From: CAVVSQ01 sp963848825
Lineage (GTDB): Bacteria; Planctomycetota; Planctomycetia; Gemmatales; Gemmataceae
NCBI GenBank assembly: GCA_963848825.1
Contig: CAWKFA010000010.1
Location: forward strand, 372,001 to 436,000
Direction of reading: 5' to 3'
Length of the DNA: 64,000 nt
The notes under the pieces were generated by a model. That model saw only the letters and a program-made list of their open reading frames with translations. It had not been told where the DNA came from and made no database searches. This document shows, piece after piece, positions 45,871-55,758 of the stretch (position 1 is its first letter; every line of letters begins with the position of its first letter). The position numbers were made by a program, and so were the translations under genes.

Positions 45871-46400
45871 GTTTACCGGTTGCGCCGCACGTTTTGAAGA
45901 AGAATTGCCTCGCCTAAAAAGAGGAACCGGAAGTCCGCTTGTATGGGGGCATAACAAGCGAAACCTTCCGGTTCCAGGCTCCAGAGAGGATGGAGTGCAT
46001 CCTAGGTGTAGGAAAAGGTCTCCTCCCCGGGCCGTCTCTATTGTATGCGAGCAAGTCAAGTAGGCAAACTTTCTTATTAAAGTAGTCCGTGCATGCGGTA
46101 GGTGAGTGCACGCACGCAGGAACATCCCACGCCGTGGTACACGTGGCCGGCGGGATCGCTTGTGGTGACCTTAACGATAATGCCGATTTTTCCGGCAATG
46201 CACGCGCCGCGGAACCGATTCTTCCCTCCTTACTGGTCTATTCGTTGGAAAAGGATTGATCCCACGCTGTTTATCAGCGAAAATGGACCTGGGTTACCTA
46301 TTTTGACAATGGCAGGACGTTGGGGCACAGGTTCACCCATTTCCCCATCCCCACATGTCCCCTTTATTGTCGGCGACTTCCAATTTGGAGCGGCACCTCA
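45871..46400. other. Long non-coding gap with a strongly structured segment
   Basis: No gene with a ribosome site or recognisable product lies here. The first third holds a nested hairpin (45923-45975) and a small one (45989-46003). The remainder, to the start of the TPR giant, has lower GC and no obvious structure. Confidence 0.5.
45923..46003. ncRNA. Candidate structured RNA or leader
   Basis: GGAACCGGAAG (45923-45933) pairs with CTTCCGGTTCC (45965-45975). Inside it, CGCTTGT (45936-45942) pairs with ACAAGCG (45954-45960), with GGGGG in the loop. A second hairpin, GGATG with CATCC, follows at 45989-46003. The nested design is unlike a simple terminator. I could not match it to SRP, 6S, tmRNA or RNase P RNA motifs. 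Whether it is transcribed, and from which strand, is unknown. Confidence 0.35.
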
Positions 46401-49400
46401 ATGGCCAAGCACCCTGACGAACCCAATCCCAAACATAAACCGGACCATGACCATCCAGAGCAGATCGACGAAGTTGAAGAAATCTTCGAAGCGGATCTCG
46501 AGGAGGAATTGCCGCCGGTAAGAGCCAAAAAGCCACACAAAGAAGACGACCCGCCCGCCCCGCCGACTCAGGTCGCGCCGCTGGAATGGGACAGTGGCGG
46601 GACGGTGCAACCTGGCCCGGCATATGAAGAGCACGATGGCGAGCGCCCGGCTATTCGGGCCCGGCCCACCCCCACATGCCCAATCTCTCGCTTGATGAGC
46701 CGGCCCTACCCGGTTCCTATTTGACGATTGGCGGCCCCTCCGAAGTGTTTCATGATGAGCAGCCGGCGCCCAAGGCACCTGAGGACTCCTGGGTGGCTGA
46801 GGCGGCCGCTGAAGCGGAAGTGGTCGAAGTCGAGCCTGAATCCGATGTTTTGGAAGCCGAAGTAGTCGAGCATACGGACGGCTCTTCCGTCGTCGAGGCC
46901 GCGGAGGTCGTCGAAGAGCCCTCCGGCGTGTTTGCCGACGAACCCATTGAGGCGACCGGAAGCTCGTCCGTGGTCGTTTCCGAAGTTGCCGATCATGATC
47001 CCTCCTCGGAAGTCATGGCCGAGGAATTCACGGACATCAAACACGATTCGTCGGTCATTTCGGCGAGTGTCCTTGAGGCGGAAAGTGCCGTGGAGGCCGC
47101 TGAGGTAGCAGAGGACGAATCAATCGTCGAGGCGTTGCCGGCCTCGGATGTGGTCCTGAGTGTGGATGAAGTGACGGCGGCCTCCGGGTCGTCGGTTCAG
47201 GATGTTTCGGGAATGAAAGCGGTCCAGGCCACGCCGCCGCCGCTCAAGGCGGACGACGTTTTCGAGGCCGACTTCATGGCCATCCAGGAGGAGGAGGAGG
47301 CTAACCGCGAAGCGAGCAGCATCTTCGGTGCGGACGTCCCCGAGGAAGAAAAACCAATCGTGACCGAAAGCATGGCCCACAAGGAAGAGGCCTTCGATGA
47401 AATACTAGAGTCCACGGAGCCCCTGGGCCAAATATTGCCCTCCGACAAAACGCCCAAGAAACCAAAAAAGGTCCAGCCGGAAGCTGTCGAGGAAGACACC
47501 GTCGACCTGGGGAGCGATCCGGAAGTCAACGTGGACGCCTCGGAGCTGGAGAAACTTTGGAAAGAAAGGGCGGCACACACGGCCCCCAAGAAGTTGCCCG
47601 AACCGGAACAGGACATCGACTGGGACGACGTCCAGACGATGGCCGATTCGCACGTGGTCAAGGAGATGGATGACGCCGGCCAAACGATGGACACCTTTAG
47701 TGCGCCGGCACAGGACGCGGCTGACGCGGAAGAAGACTTTATCGCGGCCGAAGACGTCGATGCGGATGACGGGGCTTCCGGTGTGGACCTTGGCAAAAAA
47801 GCCAACGGCAAACACCCCTTGTCGGGAATCGACCCGGTGGCCGAAGCGCTGGAATCCGGCGTCGATCTTGATGACGCACCGGCGCAAGAAAAAGAAAACC
47901 AGGGCGGAACACGAAGCGACGGAACTGGACGCCGAAGCCCTGGTCGAGCCCGATGAGGTCCAGTTCGACCAGACTGGAGCTCACGCGGCCAAGGTCTACG
48001 ATGAACACGAGGACGTTGCCGCCTTGGTTGAAGATGATGTAACTGGTGAAGAAACGCCTGACGCCTCGATGGCAGACGAGGAAATCGCGCCGGCCAAGGC
48101 CACCAAGGGTGGTAAGAAAGCTCCAGACAACGCCAAGCTTGTCGGGGCTGGCCAGGGCGGCGGCCGCGGCTGGCTGACCGGTGCGCTCGTTACAACGGGC
48201 GTTTTCGCTGTTTTGTTCGCAGTGCTATGGTTCCTGGCCCCTGGCCTACTCGAAACAATCGGCAAGAGCTCGCCGACCGCCTCAGCCCCCGTGCGCAAAG
48301 TCGTCAAGACGGACCAGACCCAATTGAAAATGTTGCAGGCCAGGGCCCAAAAAGCTGAAGAGGAACTGAAAATCGCGCAGATCGATGGCGGCGCGGGCCA
48401 GAAAAAGCTGGTGGCCGATCTCGTAGCGAGCAAAGCAAAGGAATTCGCGCTGAAGGAGCAGCTCGAAAAGGCCGAAGCTGCCAAACTAGAAGCCGGTAAG
48501 GACCTCAGTGCCGTTGCCGACGTCCTGGTAAAGGAAAAACTACTGAGTGACACGGACAAACTTGACCCCGCCACGATGCGAAAGATTATTGGCGATTTGG
48601 CCGACAACAAGGGGGGCCTGGCAGCCGTCAACAAGATGCTGGAAGAAGCCAAAATCAAGGACCCCGGCGAACAGGGCGTCGCCAAATTGGTCGCCGCCAA
48701 GAAAGAGGTCGAAGAAAAGATCGATACGCTCAACAAGATGCTGGCCGAAGAAATGGCCACGCGCGAAAAAATTGCCAAGGACCGCGATGAACTCGACCAG
48801 ACCCTGAAGGGCGCTTACAAGGAGCTGGCCGGCGGCGCGGACGAAGATCCCCGCGGCAAGATCGTCGACGCCGTCAAGCGTATGCGCGATCAGGCCGACT
48901 CGCCCTTGACGCTACCGGTCACGCAGATCGCCAAGGCGTTGGGCGGGCTAGGCAATAATGCGGGCAAAATGCTCGGCGACGCCTTCAACTATGCCGCTCT
49001 CGCCGGGGAACTGGCGTTCTATCGCGCGCGTGAACCGCTGATCCTGACGCCGGAACGAAAGTTGGACTACTATATCGCCCTCTTCCAAAACGAGGGGACC
49101 AAAGACCGGGCCGAAGCAGACCTGGCCGTGCGTGAAGTCGCCTGGGTACTCTCCAAGGACTCGCATTCGTCCAGCGAGGCCCAGGTCAAGGCCCTCATCG
49201 TCACTGGCCTCATCGGCCGCCAGCAAGGTAATTATGAAGCGGCGCGGAAGATCCTGGAACTGGCAACAAAAACCGGCGCAGCTTACGCCGATACCCAGTG
49301 GATGAAGACGGCGGCCGCCGTTCTTCACGACCTCTCGGAACCAAACGCGTTTTACTTGCCGCGCCGAAAAGTCGATGCTCGAAGGGGACCCGGAGGCGGC

Positions 49401-50478
49401 GTCCGAAGTGCTGAATGCCGGCCTAAAGGCCTTCCCCGCCAATCCGCGTTTATTGGTGCGGCGTAGCCTCGTGCGCCTGGAATTAGCACAGGGGAAAAAG
49501 GCCCAGGTCGCCAAGCTTGAAAAAGAAATACGCGCTGATGCCGAAGCGGCCGCCAAGGACCCTGACGCGGCACCCGAAGCCGCCTTTGTCCTGGGCCTGC
49601 TCGAACAGGAATTAGGTCATTACGACAAGGCTGAAAGCGAATATCGCAAAGCCATCAAGGCGCACCATGGCAGTCCGGAGGATTATAGCCGATACGTCAT
49701 CGCCCTGGCCCGGCTCTTGCAGCGCAAGCGCGGCAATGTGTCGGCGCCTATCGCGCCCAGCGCGGAAGAACCTGCGCCAGCAAAGGAGAAGGATACCCCG
49801 GCCGCACAAAAGAGCGCTCACCTGGCACCCCTGCGCGCATTCCTGGCGTGTGCCTTGATTGGCGTGCAAATTAGCGACGAGGACCTCGATGAAGACCCGG
49901 CCACCGCTGCCCGCCTCAAGGAAAGCATGGAGCTGGCCAACAAGCTCATCGAGTCCACCAACTCAAAAATCAAGGGACAGGGCTACATGATTCTGGGACA
50001 GGCGCTGTCGAAGATGGGCCGGCGGACGGACGGCCTGAAGGAATATGTCAAGGGACTCGAACTTCTCTATCCGGGTACGGTGAGCAAGGAAATCGCCAAG
50101 CTCCTGGACGATCACCCCGCCTTCCAGCAACCCGAGGCCACCCGGGCCAATCCTGTGCTCGCCGAGCAGTATTTCGGCAAGGGGCTGCACGCCTTTTGGT
50201 CGCAAAGCTATGCGGAGGCGGAGGCTCAATTCAAGAAAGCAGTCCAGTCTTATAACCTGGATGCACGCTATCAATATTACTTGGGCATGGCTCTGTTGGC
50301 ACAAAAAGGCAGCGGCAAGCGCGCCGCCGCCTACCACGCTCTTGAACAGGGGGCACGCCTGGAAGCCGCCAACAGGCCGAGCGTCAATGATGTCAACGCC
50401 AGCCTCGAACGCGTCCAGGGTAGTCTGCGCGCCCTGGTAGACCGTTACAGGCAGCAAGCCATCGTGGCGGCGAACTAG
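46401..50478 (+). CDS. Giant acidic membrane-anchored TPR protein, three frameshifts
   Basis: About 1,360 residues across four frames, with changes near 46,670 (C5 run), 47,895 and 49,385. The N-terminal half is very acidic and disordered, with repeating Val/Ser/Glu motifs (DGSSVVEAAEVVEE, TGSSSVVVSEVADHD, ASGVDLGKKANGKHP, ESGVDLDDAPAQE). One membrane helix, GWLTGALVTTGVFAVLFAVL plus WFLAPGLL, lies near 48,170-48,260. A coiled coil of about 170 residues follows (KAEEELKIAQIDGG, KEFALKEQLEKAEAAKLEAG). The C-terminal half is helical with TPR-like repeats (FVLGLLEQELGHYDKAESEY, AEQYFGKGLHAFWSQSYAEA). A scaffold spanning the inner membrane is likely, with the acidic arm probably in the cytoplasm. 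GGAG lies before the ATG at 46401. Confidence 0.7.
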
Positions 50479-50596
50479 ACGCGGCTGTTAACTTGCACGG
50501 TTGGGTGACTCAGGCTTGTGGTCCCCGCTTCCTTGCCGCGCGCTTCGATCTTTTGTAAACTGATTTTTTATCGAACGACGACAAAAAGGGACGGCG

Positions 50597-50862
50597 ATGC
50601 CACATACTCCGAGTGCGAAGAAATCAATGCGGCAAGACGCGAAGCGGCGTTTGCGCAACCGGGCCGCGAAAAAGGCCATTAAAATTCAAGTGAAGCAAAT
50701 CACCGAACCCGCCAAGGACGCCACTCCAGAGAAACTGCAAGTCGAATTCGCGCCGCCATCCGCAAGCTGGACAAGGCGGCGGCGCGGCGTGTCATTCATC
50801 CCAACAATGCTGCCCGCAAGAAATCCCAACTCGCCCGTCTTCTCAACGCCCAGGGCAAGTAG
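50597..50862 (+). CDS. rpsT: Ribosomal protein S20, one base missing
   Basis: MPHTPSAKKSMRQDAKRRLR, NRAAKKAIKIQVKQI and DATPEKLQVEFA are the S20 N-terminal half in frame 1. From CGCGCCGCCATC (about 50,750) the next frame continues RAAIRKLDKAAARRVIHPNN, AARKKSQLARLLNAQGK and stops at 50862, the normal S20 ending. The span of 266 bases is one short of 89 codons, so a single deleted base explains the break. S20 binds 16S rRNA in the small subunit and is normally required for good growth, so a sequencing error is more likely than a pseudogene. A GGGACGG purine stretch precedes the ATG. Confidence 0.9.
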
Positions 50863-51840
50863 TCGGTCCGGAATTGTGAAGCTAACGGCGGGCCCACGCT
50901 TACTTCGCGGCCGGTTGCTTGCGCCACGTAAGCAATGTATCTGGCCAGGTAGGTGCCGAAGTCATCGACCGCGCGCGGACCTGTCCGCGCCAGGTCGTCG
51001 ATTTCGACCTGCGCCATGACGAAGCTCAGCATCGCCTGGGTGACCGGATCGGTATCGTTGATGGCGTTCCACAAAATGGAAATGTGATTGCGCTTGGCAA
51101 TCTCATAACACTCCGCGTTACAGCCCGCCTTGACCAGCACCTTGCAAAACGCTTCGGCCCAGGTCGATCGCACGCAGGCAAGTCATTGTCGGCATACATA
51201 ATCAAAAATGGCGGGATTTGCTTGCCGACGTGGTTGATCGGCGAGGCGTCCCCACGCGCGACGCTGTCCCCGCCAAAAGCGACATCGAAAAGTTGGCCCG
51301 ACGGAATGGAGAATACGCCGCTCAGGGGCATGGCCCCTCTGATTGCACTCGTCGGCAGACCCACCGCCTTGAGATAACGTTCGTCCGTGGCGAGCAGCGC
51401 GGTCAAGTGCCCGCCCGCCGAATGGCCACTGACGAAAAGTTCGTCATTACGGCCCCCATATTTATGGATGTTCTTGTAGGTCCAGGCAAACGCCCGGGCC
51501 ACGTCCCGAATGTGTTCGGGGTGCTTGACGTCCGGGGAGAGGCGGTAATTGGGACAGACGACGCCGATGCCGTGGCGATTGAATGCCCTGGCCAAAATCG
51601 TGTAAATGCCGAGCTGGTCCTTGTTGCCCTTGACCCAGCCCCCGCCATGAACGAACAGGATCACCGGAAAATCCTTATGGCCCTTGGGAACATGGATGTC
51701 AAGCAGGTGCCGCACGGGATCGGCGTCGGGGCCGTCGTAGTAAGGCAAGTCGCGAAAAGATTGTTGCTCGAAGACCGGTGGCGCGGCCCAGCGCCTGCTG
51801 CCGTGGCAAATAACAGGATGAGGGATAATCCGCGCGTCAT
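50796..51840 (-). CDS. Alpha/beta hydrolase (carboxylesterase-like), frame broken at least twice
   Basis: The start at 51840 follows GGGAGGAAGA and gives a signal peptide (MTRGLSLILLFATAAGA). After a shift near 51,785 the main frame runs FEQQSFRDLPYYDGPDADPV and VILFVHGGGWVKGNKDQLG (HGGG oxyanion motif). It continues VVCPNYRLSPDVKHPEHIRD and LFVSGHSAGGHLTALLATD (catalytic Ser in GHSAG), then PPFLIMYADNDLPA (Asp region). A second shift near 51,180 continues with CYEIAKRNHISILWNAINDT, which supplies the catalytic His. The final frame stops at 50796, overlapping rpsT on the other strand. A nearby frame offers an end at 50900, so the C-terminus is uncertain. Secreted esterase or lipase of the HGGG class. 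Confidence 0.75.
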
Positions 51841-52015
51841 TCTTCCTCCCGCTGTCGAGCGGCCCGGGTTCAGGGTCGGAACACGTTCGTCCGGTTCAAT
51901 TTACTACCTTAAATCCCTTTGGCGAACTGCATTTTCCTATGGTCAATATTTGCGAACCTCGACACAATAAGCCTTAATGACAATTACCTTTATTCCGCCT
52001 GGAGGAGCGCCGACC

Positions 52016-52822
52016 ATGCTGCGTCTTTTTTCGTTTGCCCTGGTTGCCCTTTGCCTGGCTCCCCGCGGCGTCGTCGCCCTGGAGCTGAAAAACGTTCGCC
52101 CGACGTACGGGCCGCTCGGCGCCACCAGGGAAAACACGAAATGCGTACCCGGCGATTCTCTGTTCATCACTTATGATATCGAAGGCCTCACGATCAATCC
52201 CAAGACAGGCCGGGCCAATTACGTCACGATTTTGGAACTTATCGATAACACCAATGCCGTCGCCTTCAAGAAAGATACTCCCAATGACGTTGCCCTGCCC
52301 CTGGGGGGTTCGCGCATGCCGGGGGACCTGGTCGTTTTTTTGGGCAGCAACCAAAAAGCCGGCAAGCACAAGGTCCGCCTTAGCGTTCGCGACAATTTGG
52401 CCAAGGACACCAAGTCCTTTGAATACCCCTTCGACGTGATTGCTCCGGATTTCAGCTTCGTGGGCGTCTCGGCGAAGTCGGTTGGCTTTCCCGGGGAAAA
52501 TTACCTCGCCAGCTTCGCGATCGTCGGCATGGCGCTGGATGCCAACAAGGGCCCCAGTGTCGACATCGCCATGCGCGTCTATGACCAGGCTGGCAAACAG
52601 CTGGTATCACCGCAACTTTTGAGCAATCTCCCCAAGGACCTGCCCGACGAAATCGATCTTAAAAAGGAAAACTTCGTGCCGATGCAGTTCCCTATTTATC
52701 TCAATCGCGCCGGCACCTTTCTCGTTGAAGTGCTCGCCAATGACAAACTTACCAAAAAGCAAATCCAGATACGCTATCCCTTGACCGTCGTGGATACGGC
52801 CACGATTGGCGCCCGCAGGTAA
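52016..52822 (+). CDS. Secreted protein of unknown function, 268 aa
   Basis: I chose the ATG at 52016, which follows GGAGGAG, not the upstream ATG at 51977. The leader MLRLFSFALVALCLAPRGVVA is a signal peptide. The mature part is all beta, in two Ig-like halves: GDSLFITYDIEGLTINPKTG onward, and DFSFVGVSAKSVGFPGENYL onward. The second half ends in FLVEVLANDKLTKKQIQIRY. It has one cysteine (KCVPGD). No family recognised. It precedes the TPR-YggX gene on the same strand with a 38-base gap, so it may be the first gene of that operon. Confidence 0.65.
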   Translation: MLRLFSFALVALCLAPRGVVALELKNVRPTYGPLGATRENTKCVPGDSLFITYDIEGLTINPKTGRANYVTILELIDNTNAVAFKKDTPNDVALPLGGSRMPGDLVVFLGSNQKAGKHKVRLSVRDNLAKDTKSFEYPFDVIAPDFSFVGVSAKSVGFPGENYLASFAIVGMALDANKGPSVDIAMRVYDQAGKQLVSPQLLSNLPKDLPDEIDLKKENFVPMQFPIYLNRAGTFLVEVLANDKLTKKQIQIRYPLTVVDTATIGARR

Positions 52823-52860
52823 CGGCATAGAGCAACTCGAATACTCCCATGAGGCTACCC

Positions 52861-53473
52861 ATGAGTCAGCTTGAAGAACGTATCGCGCAGTTTCGCAAAA
52901 TGGCCAACGATGATCCCGAGAATGAGTTGGGGCATTTTCGCCTCGGTCAATTGCTGATGGAAGCGGAACAATATCCCGACGCGGTCGCGTCCTTTCGTCG
53001 TACGCTCGAGTTAAGCCCGGAGTTCTCCAAGGTCTTCCAGCTCCTCGCGACTTGCCTGCTGAAGATGAATGAGCGCGCCGAGGCCATCAAGGTCCTGCGC
53101 GAGGGCTTCGCGGTGGCCGACCAGCGTGGCGACAACATCCCACGCGACGAGATGGTGAAGATGCTCATTGAAGTCGGCGAGCCGGCCCCGGTGCCCCAAA
53201 AGAAATCCGCGCCGACCGTCGCGGGCGAAGGTGGCTTTCGCTGTCAGCGCCCGGGCTGCCCCTCGGGAACGCATGCGCCACCCGCTCGCCAAGCCGCCCA
53301 TGAATGATGAGCTGGGTAAGAAAATTCAGGCCCAGGTTTGCGCCGATTGCTGGAATTACTGGCTGCGGGATGTTAGCATCAAGGTGATCAACGAGATGCG
53401 CCTCGATCTGAGCACCGAACAGGGGGTCACGGTGTATGACCAGATCATGCAAGAAACCCTGGGACTATCATGA
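52861..53473 (+). CDS. TPR domain fused to Fe(2+)-trafficking (YggX)-like domain, one frameshift
   Basis: The first 100 residues are TPR-like (DPENELGHFRLGQLLMEAEQ, SPEFSKVFQLLATCLLKMNE, AEAIKVLREGFAVADQ). After a linker, a YggX-like domain begins with FRCQRPGCPSGTHAP. The frame then breaks in GCGCCACCCGCTCGCC (about 53,283). The next frame continues LAKPPMNDELGKKIQAQVCA, DCWNYWLRDVSIKVINEMRL and YDQIMQETLGL. YggX has the same order: an N-terminal Cys, P..GELGKRI, W..WL, INE.RL, Y...M. YggX protects iron-sulfur clusters from oxidative damage. GAGG lies before the ATG at 52861. Its stop overlaps the PSP1 start (ATGA). Confidence 0.72.
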
Positions 53474-54138
53474 CCACCTGCGCTGACATCACCGACACCC
53501 TCGAAGCCGAGCATTATCTCGTCAGTCACGGCAAGTGTGGCGGGCTTGGCAACTTCGCCGCCAGCGGGTCCTGTACCCTGCGACGCGGTGATCGCGTGGT
53601 CATCGAAGGGCCGCGCGGCCGGGAAGTCGGTACCGTCCTACGCCAGGCCAATGTACGGCAATCCCGCCTTCTGGGCGTAGCCTTGTCCGGCGCCATCGTG
53701 CGCCTGTTGAGTCAGGATGATGAGCTGGACCTTCGCCAACAGCATGCGCTGCAAGAACGGCTCTTTGCCGCCGCCAGCCAGCTTGCTCGGTCGCGGGACC
53801 TGCCCATCGAAATCCTTGACGTCGACGTGCTTCTAGAAAACCGTGCCATCATACAGTTCCTGGGCGTGGACGACGCAGCGCTGGAGGCCTTCGCGGACCA
53901 TCTTGGTCGCGACTTCGGCGTCGAGATACATCTCGAAAACCTGGCGCTGGCAACTGTTGCCGAGGAACCGGCAGGCTGCGGCAAACCGGACTGTGGCAAG
54001 ACGGACGGCGGCGGCTGTACCACGTGCAGCACGGGCGGAGGCTGCTCATCCTGCGGTAGTGAAGCCACCGACTTGAGCCCCTATTTCGCGCACTTGCGGA
54101 CCAAAATGGAAAACAATCAGCGCACGCCCCTTCTCTAG
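53470..54138 (+). CDS. PSP1 domain protein with Cys-rich tail
   Basis: 222 residues. The first half, with the beta-rich CGGLGNFAASGSCTLRRGDR and VVIEGPRGREVGTVL, leads into the PSP1 C-terminal domain (DLPIEILDVDVLLENRAIIQ, FLGVDDAALEAFADHLGRDF, GVEIHLENL). The C-terminus holds a cysteine-rich stretch (GCGKPDCGKTDGGGCTTC followed by CSSC), which may bind metal or an iron-sulfur cluster. PSP1 proteins are linked to regulatory scaffolds in some bacteria, but the exact role here is unknown. It shares ATGA with the YggX-like gene upstream, which suggests translational coupling and a common redox-related task. Confidence 0.85.
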   Translation: MTTCADITDTLEAEHYLVSHGKCGGLGNFAASGSCTLRRGDRVVIEGPRGREVGTVLRQANVRQSRLLGVALSGAIVRLLSQDDELDLRQQHALQERLFAAASQLARSRDLPIEILDVDVLLENRAIIQFLGVDDAALEAFADHLGRDFGVEIHLENLALATVAEEPAGCGKPDCGKTDGGGCTTCSTGGGCSSCGSEATDLSPYFAHLRTKMENNQRTPLL

Positions 54139-54187
54139 AATGCGGCGACATAAATAATAGGGTGGCTACGCTGGAGGCCCGGCGCGG

Positions 54188-54727
54188 ATGAGCGAAGATC
54201 CACAAATTCACGACCAGGCATGGTTTATCGCCCACGTCCGCCAGCATCAAGCCCGACTGCGGGCCTCGATTCGTGCCCTGGGAGTACGGGCCGAGGCTGT
54301 CGATGATATTGCCCAGGACACATTTCTCCTGGCCTGGCAAAAGGTCGCGGAATTCGACTCCGGTGACTTCGGCGCCTGGGTTGCCCAGATCGCCCGCCGC
54401 CTTGTTGCCAACGAACGGCGCAAAGACGTACGTCGTAGCCGTCTGCTGGCGGGTGAGGTGACGGACTTGCTGTTGCAACTGGCAGCGGATGTCACCCATG
54501 TCGGCGCGGGGCTCGAGAAGGATGATGAAGTCGCAGCCCTGCGCGGCTGCCTTGAGCAGTTGCCGGCCCACGGGCGAGAAATGATCCGCCTGCGCGATTA
54601 TGAGGATCTATCGCCCGGCGCCATCGCCAGCCACCTGGGACGACAGTCCGATGCGGTGCGTCAAATACTGTTGCGGCTGCGGCGCAAGCTGCTCGAATGC
54701 ATGGCCTCGCGGCTGGGTTGGAATTAG
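54188..54727 (+). CDS. ECF-type RNA polymerase sigma factor
   Basis: 179 residues. Region 2 includes LRASIRALGVRAEAVDDIAQ, DTFLLAWQKVAEFDSGDFGA and WVAQIARRLVANERRKDVRR, which covers core binding and -10 recognition. Region 4 includes CLEQLPAHGREMIRLRDYED and LSPGAIASHLGRQSDAVRQI, the helix-turn-helix for -35 recognition. No anti-sigma gene follows; the next gene is convergent. It starts 49 bases after PSP1 and may belong to the same unit. The variant HTH of this planctomycete sigma-70 subfamily fits well. Confidence 0.9.
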   Translation: MSEDPQIHDQAWFIAHVRQHQARLRASIRALGVRAEAVDDIAQDTFLLAWQKVAEFDSGDFGAWVAQIARRLVANERRKDVRRSRLLAGEVTDLLLQLAADVTHVGAGLEKDDEVAALRGCLEQLPAHGREMIRLRDYEDLSPGAIASHLGRQSDAVRQILLRLRRKLLECMASRLGWN

Positions 54728-54782
54728 CTTTAGTTTCGTGCATTATTCGAGTGAACGGCCAGGCAGCGGCTGCAAAAACACG

Positions 54783-54816
54783 ACTTCCGAGGAGCAAGGC
54801 CCCTCGGAAGTTTTTT
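54783..54816. terminator. Bidirectional terminator between the sigma factor and a convergent gene
   Basis: ACTTCCGAGG pairs with CCTCGGAAGT (54802-54811) and is followed by TTTTTT. On the other strand the stem is followed by a T-rich stretch. It serves both convergent genes. Confidence 0.8.
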
Positions 54817-54831
54817 GGTTTAACAGGCTTA

Positions 54832-55122
54832 TTAGCGATGGTAGCGGTAATGGGCCCCGTGGCCGTAGTAGTTCCAGCGGTAACCGCCCCAGTAGGGCGT
54901 GTAGTACACCACCGGGCGACGCACAATGACAGGGGGCGCTACCACAAGGGGCGCCGGAGTGACGTAGCTTGGCCCAACCACCGTGTAGCCTGGCTGATAA
55001 ACAACGCCGGCCGGGCCGGACTGAACTTGAATGGGCACAGGCGTTTGCGCCTGACTCACCGCCGGGGCGACCAGCCCAAGCCCCATGAAGCCGAGAACAG
55101 CAAGCGAAAGGATGCGATACAT
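54832..55122 (-). CDS. Small secreted Tyr/Pro-rich protein, 96 aa
   Basis: CTGGAGG precedes the ATG at 55122. MYRILSLAVLGFMGLGLVAP plus AVSQA is a signal peptide. The mature part is low-complexity, rich in Pro, Val and Tyr, and ends in YWGGYRWNYYGHGAHYRYHR. Such Tyr/His-rich tails occur in small envelope proteins of unknown function. No cysteine. Unrecognised family. Confidence 0.7.
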   Translation of the reverse strand: MYRILSLAVLGFMGLGLVAPAVSQAQTPVPIQVQSGPAGVVYQPGYTVVGPSYVTPAPLVVAPPVIVRRPVVYYTPYWGGYRWNYYGHGAHYRYHR

Positions 55123-55257
55123 GTTTGCCTCCAGGTGTTGAAAAGTTCCGTTTCCCGATAGAAGAACGCCTGGAGGTTGCGAAGTTGCGCGGGGTGGGGA
55201 ACTCTCATTTTGTCTTAATGTCCACAACGAACCCACCTTTACGATCAATCTACCAGC

Positions 55258-55716
55258 CCGTAGGGTGGCGTCGAGCGTACTCGCGCTGACCCACCAATCG
55301 CCACGCGGAATCAAAGCCAAAAAGCAGGAGCGTGTAATTCTGCCTTCGTGTATTTCGGTGGGTAGCGAGTACGCTCGAGCCATACAGTTGTCGGCCAGTC
55401 TCCGTAGGGTGGGTCGAAGCGTACTCGCGCTGACCCACCAATCGCCGCGCGGAATCAAGGCCCGAAAGCAGGAGCGTGTAATTCTGCCTTCGTGTATTTC
55501 GGTGGGTCAGCGCGAGTACGCTCGACGCCACCCTACAGGTGTCGGTTAGTACCCGTCGGGTGGGTCGAAGCGTACTCGCGCTGACCCACCAATCGCCGCG
55601 CGGAATTAAGGCCGAAAGGCAGGAGCGTGTAATTCTGCCCACGTGTATTTCGATGGGTCAGCGCGAGTACGCTCGACGCCACCCTACAGGTGTCGGTTAG
55701 TACCCGTCGGGTGGGG
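55258..55716. repeat. Three tandem copies of a 150-bp palindromic repeat
   Basis: Each unit starts with GTAGGGTGG(G)TCGA(A)GCGTACTCG, continues through CGCTGACCCACCAATCGCC and GCAGGAGCGTGTAATTCTGC, and closes with the reverse complement (GTGGGTCAGCGCGAGTACGC). Units begin near 55260, 55404 and 55556. Copies 2 and 3 are more alike than copy 1, whose right arm has diverged. The gap between copies contains ACAG(G/T)TGTCGG. Not a CRISPR: the units are palindromic, long, and have no variable spacers. Confidence 0.85.
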
Positions 55717-55758
55717 CGTCTCAACCGTTCTCTTACGACAAGGAAAGCAGGTTTTTCC

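Noticed and set aside
45923..46003. 4.5S SRP RNA, 6S RNA or tmRNA
   Set aside because: The conserved SRP tetraloop region, the open-promoter-like bubble of 6S and the tRNA-like ends of tmRNA are not visible. I kept it only as an unclassified candidate.
51218..51970. Plus-strand frame of 250 codons opposite the esterase
   Set aside because: It is antisense to the well-supported HGGG/GHSAG hydrolase frame and has no domain of its own.
55258..55716. Possible CRISPR array
   Set aside because: The units are about 150 bases, palindromic and contiguous, with no short direct repeats and no variable spacers.
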